Source of the DNA: UBA5109 sp964606735
GTDB lineage: Bacteria > Pseudomonadota > Gammaproteobacteria > Pseudomonadales > Pseudohongiellaceae
NCBI GenBank assembly: GCA_964606735.1
Contig: CAZSHI010000008.1
Location: 1 to 64,000 of the forward strand
Direction: 5' to 3'
Length of the DNA: 64,000 nt
Part shown: piece after piece, positions 43,820-52,182 of the stretch
Layout: the number at the start of each line of letters is the position of its first letter
Position numbering within the stretch: position 1 is the first letter of the stretch
Translations under genes and position numbers: made by a program
Notes under the pieces: model-generated
Database searches by the model: none
What the model was told of the DNA's origin: nothing
Seen by the model: only the letters and a program-made list of their open reading frames with translations

Positions 43820-45010
43820 ATGAAAAGTTTGTATCAAATCCTGCTGTTTCCGGCACTGCTGTGTTTTTACACTGCCTTGCAGGCGCAGCCCTTTGCACAA
43901 GGGCCTGCAGGTGCCGGATTCTGGGATGTAATTCCAGACAGCGTCAATGATGGCGCTCAACCCGGGGATATTTACTGGATGCAGGAACGTAGCGATGCGC
44001 CGCCGCATGCCAGAGGCTGGAATGTGATTTATGTCAGTGAAGGTGCCGCAGGAGAGCTCGACTATGTTTCGGGTGAAATCTATGTGCCTCGGGCTCCTGC
44101 CGATACGCCTCGCGAAATTATCATCTGGGCGACAGGTACCACTGGCACCCAGGACTCCTGTGCGCCTTCACGCAATGAGCTCTATACGCTGGATGGCAGC
44201 TCGAGCCGGGTTCCCGGCATTGAGAGTCTGTTGGCACGCGGCTATGTCGTTGTGATGAGCGACTATCAGGGCTCGGGTGTGCCAGGTGCAACGGCTTATT
44301 TGCAGGGAGCGCTACAGGCCAAGGCTTCTTTTGATATTGCTCGTGCAGCAAGAAATCTCCCCGTGGCCATGGCCGGCACGGATGTTGGGATTTACGGCTT
44401 TTCACAGGGAGGTCAGACGGCCTTGTGGGCTGCCCATATTGCCGCTGACTATGCCCCTGAATTTGAATTGGCAGGAGCCATACCATTGGCGCCAGCTTCG
44501 CGACATCTCGATTTGTCCTTTTATGACCTCGATATCCCGGTGAACAGCGGTTATTTCATCATGCGCATGGCAGGGCTTCAGGTAGGACATCCCGAGCTGA
44601 AACTCAGTGATATTTTGACGGAAACCGGCCTGGCCATGCTGACTGCTCAATCCTGGGGTTGCTATGAAATTTTCGACGCAGCTGCCCAGTTGAATGAGCC
44701 CTATGCCAAGCCGGAAGCACTGCAGCCAGGCACAGCCTGGCGGTCCTGGCTGGAAGAAAACGATGAATTTTTACCGATTCCGCGTGAGATACCCTTTCTG
44801 ATTATTCAGGGTGATGAAGATGTCGACGTGCCGGTTGAACTGACCCGCCGGGTTCTTGCGGATATGTGCGAGCAGGGCAATAGGGTTTCTTATATTGAAA
44901 TGGCGGGTGCCGATCATTTTGGTGTTTTTGAACCGGGGGGTGCCATGGCAGCAGACTGGTTCGCGGCCAGGTTTGCCGGAGAACAGCTGCAGGATGCCAC
45001 CTGCAACTGA
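43820..45010 (+). CDS. Secretory lipase-like alpha/beta hydrolase
   Basis: 396 residues; strong GGAGG ribosome-binding site. Signal ending LQAQ. Nucleophile GFSQGG (S195), acid in GDEDVDVPVEL, His in GADHFGVF. The block VVVMSDYQGSGVPG is typical of LIP-family secretory lipases. Ends at a bidirectional terminator shared with cassette copy 3. Confidence 0.85.
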   Translation: MKSLYQILLFPALLCFYTALQAQPFAQGPAGAGFWDVIPDSVNDGAQPGDIYWMQERSDAPPHARGWNVIYVSEGAAGELDYVSGEIYVPRAPADTPREIIIWATGTTGTQDSCAPSRNELYTLDGSSSRVPGIESLLARGYVVVMSDYQGSGVPGATAYLQGALQAKASFDIARAARNLPVAMAGTDVGIYGFSQGGQTALWAAHIAADYAPEFELAGAIPLAPASRHLDLSFYDLDIPVNSGYFIMRMAGLQVGHPELKLSDILTETGLAMLTAQSWGCYEIFDAAAQLNEPYAKPEALQPGTAWRSWLEENDEFLPIPREIPFLIIQGDEDVDVPVELTRRVLADMCEQGNRVSYIEMAGADHFGVFEPGGAMAADWFAARFAGEQLQDATCN

Positions 45011-45047
45011 GCTGAATTAGCGCAAGCCTTACTGAGACGGGGAGCAT

Positions 45048-45079
45048 AAAAAAGGGCATGCCAAGCATGCCCTTTTTTT
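45048..45079. terminator. Bidirectional rho-independent terminator
   Basis: GGGCATGC / GCATGCCC stem, 3-base loop, with six A on the left and seven T on the right. It ends both the lipase operon (plus) and cassette copy 3 (minus). Confidence 0.9.
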
Positions 45080-45095
45080 GTCTGCAGTGTCCTTT

Positions 45096-45983
45096 CTAAA
45101 AGTCTCTGCCGGCAGGAGGTGTCGCTCCTTCCGGTGGTGGCAGAGTTTCGCAGGGGCTCGGATTCCATTTGGAATCATCTGCTTCACGCCGAAAATGCGT
45201 TGTCGTGACATAGGGGCTATTCAGATACGTGGGATCATCAACAATGGTGGTGACCACAAACCATTCTTCACCCTGTGGGTCGGTCAGGCGGTTATAAAAC
45301 TCAGTCAGTACGGTATCTTCGCTGTAGGGAACGCCATTTGGTCTGAGATAGCCGGCTTCCAGGCGTGTGGTAATGACCTTGAGATTACCACCTGGCGGCG
45401 GAACATCATCAGGGCCTGCTGTGCTGACCCGATTGATCATGATGTTTTCCCAGTCAGCCACGCTGTATCCTTGCAGGCTTTTTTCTCGAGTGGCGCCCTC
45501 CAGCATCATATTGAGCAGGGGACGACGGCCAGTGTCGGAAAAATGAAACAGGCGAGTCTGGGAACCGCTATCCGTATCAATACGCAGGGTGTAGTCATCC
45601 TGCCAACTGATTTTCAAACGAGTCGGCACGCGCATGATTCTGGCCGCACCGAAGGCCTTGCACTGCAGGCCCGCTGCATTGTCTGCTTCCAGATCCCAGT
45701 TATCAGCTACTTCCTGAGCGTTGGGTTTCAACGGAATGCTCATGGTGTCACCAATGGCGGGTGTCAGCATGCGGTAAGCCCAGTCTTCATTGACCACAGA
45801 GACCCAGTTTCCAGTTAAATCGATCGGTGCCTCGGCACGGCCTGGCGCTGCCACAGGAACCGGGCCGTTGCCACGCTGGGCATAAGATGGCAGTGCCAAA
45901 ACAAGCAGCAGGCAAAAGCCCAGCAGGAGCAGGCAGGCTTTCTGGGTGCTTTTCAGCGAGATGGTTTTAACGTAAGTCTTCAT
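45096..45983 (-). CDS. Cassette protein B3: secreted protein with ISWQDD motif
   Basis: 295 residues from ATG 45983 (GGAGG upstream), overlapping the MBL3 stop by 17 bases. Signal ends PSYAQ. Core NWVSVVNEDWAYRM, LKISWQDDYTLRID, QTRLFHF, YLRPNGVPYSEDT, tail WNPSPC. Both conserved cysteines are kept, though MBL3 and A3 have lost their key residues. It carries a longer insert after HF and a Pro-rich C-terminal extension absent from B1 and B2. Confidence 0.78.
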   Translation of the reverse strand: MKTYVKTISLKSTQKACLLLLGFCLLLVLALPSYAQRGNGPVPVAAPGRAEAPIDLTGNWVSVVNEDWAYRMLTPAIGDTMSIPLKPNAQEVADNWDLEADNAAGLQCKAFGAARIMRVPTRLKISWQDDYTLRIDTDSGSQTRLFHFSDTGRRPLLNMMLEGATREKSLQGYSVADWENIMINRVSTAGPDDVPPPGGNLKVITTRLEAGYLRPNGVPYSEDTVLTEFYNRLTDPQGEEWFVVTTIVDDPTYLNSPYVTTTHFRREADDSKWNPSPCETLPPPEGATPPAGRDF

Positions 45984-46929
45984 AAACTGCCTCCAAAAAC
46001 ATGCGAGTGGTCCAGTCGCCGGTATCACTGCCATAGATACCGTCATATTCCAGTGAAATTTCCTCTGCCAGTATCGCCTCAAAGCTCAAGCCCTCATCAA
46101 TGCGGCGCTGCATGCGCTCGCTGATAATGGTCAGCATGTCGCGGTACTCGACGACATCCGATTCACTGGCGATGCGGCCATGTCCCGGAATAATCAGGGT
46201 GCCACCCTGCTGGTTAAATTCGGGTACGGCGATATCAATGATGTTGTTCAGGGCGTCAATCAGGCCCTCCACTGAACCCCCGTATTCGGGGTAGAAATGC
46301 GGGTAGGCGGTGATATCAAAAATATCGCCGGTGAAGAGCACATCTGAATTGCGAAAATGCACAAAGACATCAGCCATGGTGATGGCTGCTGGCTGATGTA
46401 TGATTTCGATGGCTTCATCATTCAGGTAGATCGTGCGCAAATCCCTGAAAAAGGTGTTGTTCGGCCACAGGTCATAAGGTACCTCATCGGTAAAATGTGT
46501 CAGCAGCAGGGTCAGGCTGTCACCGTGAGCGATAATCGGGATGCCGACATCCTCGCCGACGCCTATCAAGGCTTTCAGTGAACCCAACTGGGAAATCGCA
46601 CTATTGCCTTCCAGGTGTCCGGGCAGGGGGGTCGTATTGATGATGTAACGAGCTGGCATGTCGCTGAGCTCGGTAATCGCTGTGGCGACATTTTCAGCTG
46701 CTTCGGCATTGCCACCATCAACAATGACCAAGCCCTGCTCGCCAAGCATGACGCCAATGTTGCTGCCACCGGTGGCAATGACATAAATTTTACCCTGGAC
46801 GTAGGCGGTCTCGACCGAATCGCTGTCAGCAGGAATCGGTGCTGGCCGTTGGGCAGTGGCAGCGGTATTTGCGAATAGCAATAACAATGGCAGCAATAAC
46901 AACAGGGCTTTTCGATAATTAATCGGCAT
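45967..46929 (-). CDS. Cassette MBL3: exported MBL-fold pseudoenzyme
   Basis: 320 residues; signal ending ATAQ; GGGAGAA upstream. Overall highly like MBL1 (ALNN-type helices, IIPGHGRIASESDVVEYRDML), but the HxHxDH block reads NTTPLPGHLEGN (only H105 left) and the third-His block reads PAAITMADV. D202 and the PGHGR His remain. Four of the ligand positions are therefore lost, so it cannot bind two zinc ions in the usual way. The reading frame is intact and long, arguing for a retained non-catalytic role. Confidence 0.85.
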   Translation of the reverse strand: MPINYRKALLLLLPLLLLFANTAATAQRPAPIPADSDSVETAYVQGKIYVIATGGSNIGVMLGEQGLVIVDGGNAEAAENVATAITELSDMPARYIINTTPLPGHLEGNSAISQLGSLKALIGVGEDVGIPIIAHGDSLTLLLTHFTDEVPYDLWPNNTFFRDLRTIYLNDEAIEIIHQPAAITMADVFVHFRNSDVLFTGDIFDITAYPHFYPEYGGSVEGLIDALNNIIDIAVPEFNQQGGTLIIPGHGRIASESDVVEYRDMLTIISERMQRRIDEGLSFEAILAEEISLEYDGIYGSDTGDWTTRMFLEAVYEDLR

Positions 46930-46940
46930 GATGGTTCTCC

Positions 46941-47843
46941 CTATTGTGAGGCGTGTGTGCGATCAAATTCTTCGCGCATCTGACGAAGCGTTTCACGGTA
47001 TTCCGGGTAAAGAGTGACGCTGCCACCCTGTACCGCTTCGACGGCTACGCCCAGCCGTTCCGCCATTTCCGGATGCTGGGTGCCAAGCGGGAAATGGGGA
47101 ACCCAGCCACGTGGCATAGCAACTTCCTCAACGGATTCGAAGGCCTGTCTTACGGAATCCTGCTGCGGTGGATTCCATAGCCAGGTCTGGGTACGGACCA
47201 TGGGTTCTTCCAGGTAAATCGGGTCGACAATATGGCTGAGCATGGTGAGGTACTCACCGTTTCTGAAGAAATATTCGGTCATCACGGCATAGGGGCTGGC
47301 TGGAACGCCATTACGCTGGTAAACGCCATACTTCATATGGGTGGTGGTGACTACCAGTACACCGTCTCGCCATTCGCCGGTTGAAAAACCATTCCACTGG
47401 TGCAGGCCAAGCTGTTCTGAGGGATGTTCTCGGCCATCAAGCCAGATGGTGCGATCGGCATTACCAAAGGTGCCGAAAGTCCGGTAGCCAATCACTTCGT
47501 CGGTTTCAGGGTCATAAATCCGATCGATGCTAAGGTTGGGCCGTGGACCCCGGAAAGAATACTGGGCCGGGTGAGGCTGCGCCTGTCTTTCCGGCTGGGA
47601 AAGTATCGAGGCATCCCAGGCGAGGGCTTTTTGTCGAGCTGCCCGATTCAGCGGAATGCCGGTGTATTCACCCAGTCCAGCGCCCGGTAAGCGGTCATAC
47701 CAGTCTTCATGAACCAGAGCAGCCCACCTGCCGGATATGTCAAAACCGGTCCCAGGCTCATTTTGTGCCTGGCTAGGCTGGATAAGGATAAATTGAGTCA
47801 GGATTGCTGCAATTGCAGCTAATGCAGGGCGGATGTGCCGCAT
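46941..47843 (-). CDS. Cassette protein A3: secreted protein with DGREHP motif, cysteine-free
   Basis: 300 residues; AAGGGGAT upstream; signal ending PSQAQ. Shares RTIWLDGREHP, GFSTGEW, TTTHMK, RNGVPAS, IVDPIYLEEPMVRTQTW and GGSVTLYPEYRE with A1 and A2. It contains no cysteine: the first shared Cys is Ala (in RQAQPHP), and the second region has none. Eleven bases before MBL3. Confidence 0.8.
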   Translation of the reverse strand: MRHIRPALAAIAAILTQFILIQPSQAQNEPGTGFDISGRWAALVHEDWYDRLPGAGLGEYTGIPLNRAARQKALAWDASILSQPERQAQPHPAQYSFRGPRPNLSIDRIYDPETDEVIGYRTFGTFGNADRTIWLDGREHPSEQLGLHQWNGFSTGEWRDGVLVVTTTHMKYGVYQRNGVPASPYAVMTEYFFRNGEYLTMLSHIVDPIYLEEPMVRTQTWLWNPPQQDSVRQAFESVEEVAMPRGWVPHFPLGTQHPEMAERLGVAVEAVQGGSVTLYPEYRETLRQMREEFDRTHASQ

Positions 47844-48065
47844 GGTTGATCCCCTTGTTATAATTTTTATTCTGAATAAGTTCTTAAACGCAAATGATGA
47901 TATAGCAAATAATTTAAGGGTGGAACCGGAATTCCCTGGAGAGGCTTATAAAGGAGTGATTTGTTTGTTTGTTTAAAATTTTAATAGCCGAGCAATAAAG
48001 AAGAGTAATTCACCGATAGTGGCCAGAGTACTAGCACAACCATATATGCGATTTAAGCCCCAGGA

Positions 48066-48092
48066 AAAGCCCGCCAGGAACCGGCGGGCTTT
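48066..48092. terminator. Stem-loop terminator after the minus-strand orphan
   Basis: AAAGCCCGCC / GGCGGGCTTT with a 7-base loop; the minus strand gives TTTT after it. It lies just past the stop of the gene at 48106-48753. Confidence 0.65.
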
Positions 48093-48105
48093 AGATCGAA
48101 ATGGC

Positions 48106-48753
48106 TTAAAGGAGATTACGACAGGGTTCTTCGTTGCCATCGGCTGGGGGAATCGGGGAGCAGACAGGCAGGCTCAGGTTTTTTTCATAACGTCTGAGAG
48201 CCGCTTCACCCCGGCTAGTTGTAGTGGCAGCCGGAGCTACTGCTTCTTCTTCGTCACCACCACCACTACCGGCTGCAGCCAATAGCAGCAGGCCGGCGCC
48301 GATGCCGATCAGGTAAGCCCTGGACAAGCCACTCGTGCTACCGGTACTGCTCGCGTTCAATACCTGTGACGTATAGAGGGGTATCGATATATCAATATCA
48401 TGGCTGCTGTCACGAAACAGGCTGGCATACTCAAAGCTGGCATTTTTACCAAAATTACGACTGAAGCGCATGCCAAGCTGCCGATCACTTGCACTTGCAT
48501 AATATGATGCATAAAGACTGGTGCTGCTCATGAGCTCCTGACGGGATCGGTGGATCTTGTTCAGGGGAATACTGAAACCGACTTCAAGCGTGTTACCTCG
48601 CTGCTGGGGGGCAGCAAGGGGTGATAAATGATCATTAGAAGCAGACTCCTGAGCAGCAAGCGGGCTGCTGAAGAGCTGAATCAGCATGGCCATGATCAGA
48701 ATGCCGGCTTTGACATGTGCTTTTTGGCTTACGGTGTTTTTGTTGGTTTTCAT
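48106..48753 (-). CDS. Exported hypothetical protein with central transmembrane segment
   Basis: 215 residues; GAGGTC upstream. Signal region about 15-35, a beta-rich middle (NTLEVGFSIPLNKIH ... LGMRFSRNFGKNASFEY), then a hydrophobic Gly/Leu/Ala segment (YLIGIGAGLLLLAAAGSGGG, about 147-166) and an acidic DEEE stretch. No family recognised. Divergent from the XRE regulator, which may control it. Confidence 0.6.
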   Translation of the reverse strand: MKTNKNTVSQKAHVKAGILIMAMLIQLFSSPLAAQESASNDHLSPLAAPQQRGNTLEVGFSIPLNKIHRSRQELMSSTSLYASYYASASDRQLGMRFSRNFGKNASFEYASLFRDSSHDIDISIPLYTSQVLNASSTGSTSGLSRAYLIGIGAGLLLLAAAGSGGGDEEEAVAPAATTTSRGEAALRRYEKNLSLPVCSPIPPADGNEEPCRNLL

Positions 48754-48837
48754 TTTGCTGACCTCGTTATTGATTGGTGTCGAGACCGTAAGCTAAGGAA
48801 AAGAGTTAATTAAATATACTTAATTGATTGAAGTGGC

Positions 48838-48866
48838 CTATAAATATCCATATAGTATCTATAAAT
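48838..48866. promoter_or_regulatory. Possible operator: two CTATAAAT repeats
   Basis: CTATAAAT occurs at 48838-48845 and 48859-48866, starts 21 bases apart (two helical turns), just upstream of the XRE gene in the divergent promoter region. Candidate autoregulatory site. Confidence 0.35.
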
Positions 48867-48893
48867 GATACTCTTTTAGAGGTGTGAGCAATT

Positions 48894-49625
48894 ATGGCCA
48901 GTCGCAAAGACATTATCAGTGTGCTAAAGCAGGCATTACGCGCCAGAGGATTAACCTATGCCCAGCTCGCCAGGCAGCTTAACCTGAGTGAAATCAGTAT
49001 CAAGCGGGGTTTTGCCCAGAGTAATTTTAAACTGGACCGTTTGGAAAAAATCTGCCGTGTCATAGATCTTGAAATCGGTGACCTGACCCGGCTGGCTGAT
49101 GAGCAAGAGGCTAAAATCAGTCAACTTAGCATTGAGCAGGAACAGGAACTGGTTGCCGATAAAAAATTTCTTCTGGTTGCCATCTGTGTACAGAATGCCT
49201 GGCAACTCGACGAAATTACCGACGTTTACGCAATCAGTGAAACCGAATGTATCCGTTACCTGATCCGCTTGGAGAAACAAGGGCTGATCCGTCTTCTGCC
49301 TGGCAACAGGGTCAGGCGGCTGCTCTCCCAGGATTTTCAGTGGTGTAAGGGCGGCCCCATTGAAAGCTTCTTTCAGCAGGAAGTTCAGCGAGAGTATTTC
49401 AGTGCAGATTTTTCGGCGTCGGGTGAACTCCGTCAATATCTGATTGGTATGTTGTCCGCCCAGTCCATTCAAACCCTGGAAAAGAGTCTGGTCAATCTGC
49501 AGAAAACCTTTTCTGAATTACAAGAAGCGGATGCTGCTTTACCGATAAGCCGGCGGAAAAATATTGGCCTGTTCCTGGCATTCAGGCCCTGGGAGCTTTC
49601 CATTTTTAGCAGTATGAAACACTGA
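48894..49625 (+). CDS. XRE-family helix-turn-helix regulator
   Basis: 243 residues. N-terminal HTH (residues about 5-60: LKQALRARGLTYAQLARQLNLSEISIKRGF). The C-terminal 170 residues are a separate helical, probably dimerising or sensing domain with a second, winged-helix-like stretch (ISETECIRYLIRLEKQGLIRLLPGNRVRRLL). Lies between cassette copy 3 with its neighbour and the alpha/beta hydrolase pair. Target unknown. Confidence 0.82.
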   Translation: MASRKDIISVLKQALRARGLTYAQLARQLNLSEISIKRGFAQSNFKLDRLEKICRVIDLEIGDLTRLADEQEAKISQLSIEQEQELVADKKFLLVAICVQNAWQLDEITDVYAISETECIRYLIRLEKQGLIRLLPGNRVRRLLSQDFQWCKGGPIESFFQQEVQREYFSADFSASGELRQYLIGMLSAQSIQTLEKSLVNLQKTFSELQEADAALPISRRKNIGLFLAFRPWELSIFSSMKH

Positions 49626-49762
49626 AAACAGTATTTGACGCTTGCTTATATAATTTTACGCGTTGTCACGATAGTATTCACCCATAAGAAAAGGAGCCAT
49701 GTATTTTATCAAAGTGCCGGCTCATTTCGGTATTCAACAAAACAGCAAACAGGGTGATAACA

Positions 49763-50719
49763 ATGACAATTAAATCCATGGCTGCAACACTTTCCTTCTT
49801 CCAGCTGCTTTTTGTTATACAGCTTAGCCTTGCGCAGATGCCGGTAAATTCAATGCCTGTGGGTATTGTGGCAGAAGCCGCTGGTAGCGGCCCCTATCCG
49901 GCAGTGGCCGAGTCATTTGCCTCCATGCCTGACAACACAGTATATCGTCCGGCCAGCATGCCGGCGGGGGAGTTGCCGCTGATCCTCTGGGGTAATGGCG
50001 CTTGTATGGATAATGGTCTGGGCTACAGTGATTTTCACCGAGAAGTTTCTTCTCATGGTTTTATCCTAATCTCTGCCGGATATCCGCATGCTGAAAACGT
50101 TTCAGCACTACCACCAACAGAAGAAGTGGTGCAGGACGACGGTACGGTAGTGCAACGAGCCATTGACCCCACGACACCGCAGCAGCTGCTTGATGCCATC
50201 AGCTGGGCCGAAAGACAGAACAACGACCCTGCCAGTTCGCTTTACGGTCATGTGGACCTGGATAATATTGCAGTGATGGGACACAGTTGTGGCGGCTTGC
50301 AGGCGATCGTCATCGCTGCTGATCCGCGCATCGATACAGCCATTATTTTCAACAGTGGCGTCGTTAATGCGGGGCCGGGATCGGGTCGTAGTGGTATTTC
50401 AGTGTACAAGGATGCACTGGAAAGAATGCATACACCGGTCGCCTATATTAACGGCGGACCGACTGATATTGCCTACGAAAATGGTCTGGATGACTACCAG
50501 CGTATCAATCATGTGCCGATTATATTTGCGGAAAACGAAATCGGCCATGGCGGAACGTTTCGGGTTGCAGTCAATGGTGGAGATTACGGCAAACTGGCCA
50601 GTGCCTGGATGCTCTGGCAACTTAAAGGTGACCGGCAGGCTGCTGGCATGTTTACCGGTGAAGATTGTGGTCTGTGTACTATGCCAGGCTGGAAGTTTAT
50701 GAGGAAGCAGTTGGATTGA
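49763..50719 (+). CDS. Secreted alpha/beta hydrolase with C-terminal CxLC motif (2 of 3)
   Basis: 318 residues from ATG 49763 (AGGGTG upstream; GTG 49754 also in frame). Signal ending SLAQ. Nucleophile GHSCGG (S175), acid in GPTDIAYENG, His in IGHGGTF; N-G-A-C block and D-C-G-L-C tail. Directly followed by a third paralogue, so a tandem duplication. Confidence 0.82.
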   Translation: MTIKSMAATLSFFQLLFVIQLSLAQMPVNSMPVGIVAEAAGSGPYPAVAESFASMPDNTVYRPASMPAGELPLILWGNGACMDNGLGYSDFHREVSSHGFILISAGYPHAENVSALPPTEEVVQDDGTVVQRAIDPTTPQQLLDAISWAERQNNDPASSLYGHVDLDNIAVMGHSCGGLQAIVIAADPRIDTAIIFNSGVVNAGPGSGRSGISVYKDALERMHTPVAYINGGPTDIAYENGLDDYQRINHVPIIFAENEIGHGGTFRVAVNGGDYGKLASAWMLWQLKGDRQAAGMFTGEDCGLCTMPGWKFMRKQLD

Positions 50720-50760
50720 TTGAAGCATTTGCTCAAGTTAAAGGTATCAGGAGTAACACA

Positions 50761-51660
50761 ATGAAAAAAACAAAACTGCTTATCCTCTTGCAGTCAATTT
50801 TCCTGTGTGCCGGCACTGTGTTTCAATTTTCAGCCGCTCAGGCAGAAGAAGCCTATGATTTTTCCAGACAGGCTCTTGAACAGTCCTATTCGACTGTGAG
50901 GGAAGCAACCCAGGGTCTTGCTGCACATACGCTTTACCGGCCTCAGCATCTGGAACTGTTTGAGCCAGATTCCATCCCAGTCGTGGTCTGGGCTAATGGC
51001 GCCTGTCGGGACAGTAATTACGGGTTTTTGTTTATTTCAACCATGGTGTCTTCTCACGGTTTTATTGTGATTGCAAACGGTGCTTTTGATGCGCCCGCGA
51101 TTACCGGTGGAACGGTCGTTCCGCAGAACCAGATTGATGCCATGGACTGGCTGGCTTCTGATGAAGGCCAAGAGCAGCTACAGGGGCGTGCAGACCTGAC
51201 TAAGATTGCGGTAGCCGGACAATCCTGCGGTGGACTGGAAGCCCTGATCGCAGGTGCTGATCCGCGTACCAAAACGGTTCTGGCATTCAACACCGGTTTC
51301 TTTGAAGACTGTGCCCTCGGGGTGTGCCGTGATGAGCTTGAAAACCTGCATACCCCAGTGCTGTATGTAAACGGCGGACCGAGTGACATTGCTTATGAAA
51401 ACTCCATCGCCAATTACAACCTGACACAGACACCTGCCTATCTGGCTGAGCATAAATTTGTTGGGCATTCCGGTTTTCTTTATGGCATCAGGGAAGGACA
51501 GGGTGATACCACCGTGCTTACCCAGGCAGAGCGCACCTATGTGAACTGGCTAGATTTCATGTTGAATGGCAATCAGCAAGCGCGTGCCTATTTTTTTGGC
51601 GAGAACTGTGATCTCTGCAAGCATGATGACTGGAATATCATGTCAAAAAACTGGGATTGA
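50761..51660 (+). CDS. Secreted alpha/beta hydrolase with C-terminal CxLC motif (3 of 3)
   Basis: 299 residues from ATG 50761 (AGGAG upstream). Signal to about SAAQA. Nucleophile GQSCGG (S155), acid in GPSDIAYENS, His in VGHSGF; tail N-C-D-L-C. About 41 bases after its paralogue; probably co-transcribed. Confidence 0.82.
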   Translation: MKKTKLLILLQSIFLCAGTVFQFSAAQAEEAYDFSRQALEQSYSTVREATQGLAAHTLYRPQHLELFEPDSIPVVVWANGACRDSNYGFLFISTMVSSHGFIVIANGAFDAPAITGGTVVPQNQIDAMDWLASDEGQEQLQGRADLTKIAVAGQSCGGLEALIAGADPRTKTVLAFNTGFFEDCALGVCRDELENLHTPVLYVNGGPSDIAYENSIANYNLTQTPAYLAEHKFVGHSGFLYGIREGQGDTTVLTQAERTYVNWLDFMLNGNQQARAYFFGENCDLCKHDDWNIMSKNWD

Positions 51661-51674
51661 GCCAAGCAGTTTGC

Positions 51675-52127
51675 TTATTGCGTCGGTTGCATATTACGGA
51701 TAGCGGTTATTTTCCATCTGCCAGATTCTTTGCTCACGATAAATGATGTCAGGTAGTGACGGTCAATTCCATCCAAGCGGTTAACGATGTCATACAAACC
51801 GTCAACAATCGCCACAGATGGTCCGATGTTACGAATTGTCTGTATAGTGATTGAGCGGTCTCCACCGGTACTTGCTGAATTAGCAAGTACACCTACAGCA
51901 ACTTCATCAATTCCTGATCGCATATTGCCTGAGCTTGGCAGCTGGTCAACATCCTCAGTCAACAGTGAGCGCAGAGTCTGCTCGTCATCCTGTAAACGGG
52001 TTTCAAGATATTGAGCTATTAAGGTTCGGATCGCTATTTCATCAACGGCTGAATACTCATTGTTCTGAGCACAGGCAAGGCTGGCCAGGCCAGAAAATAC
52101 CAGAAACAAGATGAGATGATATTTCAT
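51675..52127 (-). CDS. Secreted SnoaL-like/NTF2-fold protein (DUF4440 type)
   Basis: 150 residues; AAGGAGC upstream; signal ending LACAQ. The cone-shaped fold is shown by IRTLIAQYLETRLQDDEQTLRSLLTEDV, then the TGGDRSITIQTIRNIGP strand and the terminal SGRWKITAIRN. The family includes polyketide cyclases and steroid isomerases, but also non-enzymes. Confidence 0.78.
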   Translation of the reverse strand: MKYHLILFLVFSGLASLACAQNNEYSAVDEIAIRTLIAQYLETRLQDDEQTLRSLLTEDVDQLPSSGNMRSGIDEVAVGVLANSASTGGDRSITIQTIRNIGPSVAIVDGLYDIVNRLDGIDRHYLTSFIVSKESGRWKITAIRNMQPTQ

Positions 52128-52182
52128 GATGAGCTCCTTTTTTCATATGACCAGCTGTTATGCGAATTTCGAATTACTAATG

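Noticed and set aside
45078..45818. Long plus-strand open frame opposite cassette protein B3
   Set aside because: It is antisense to a gene with signal peptide, ribosome-binding site and two paralogues; its translation has no coherent motifs and no upstream binding site.
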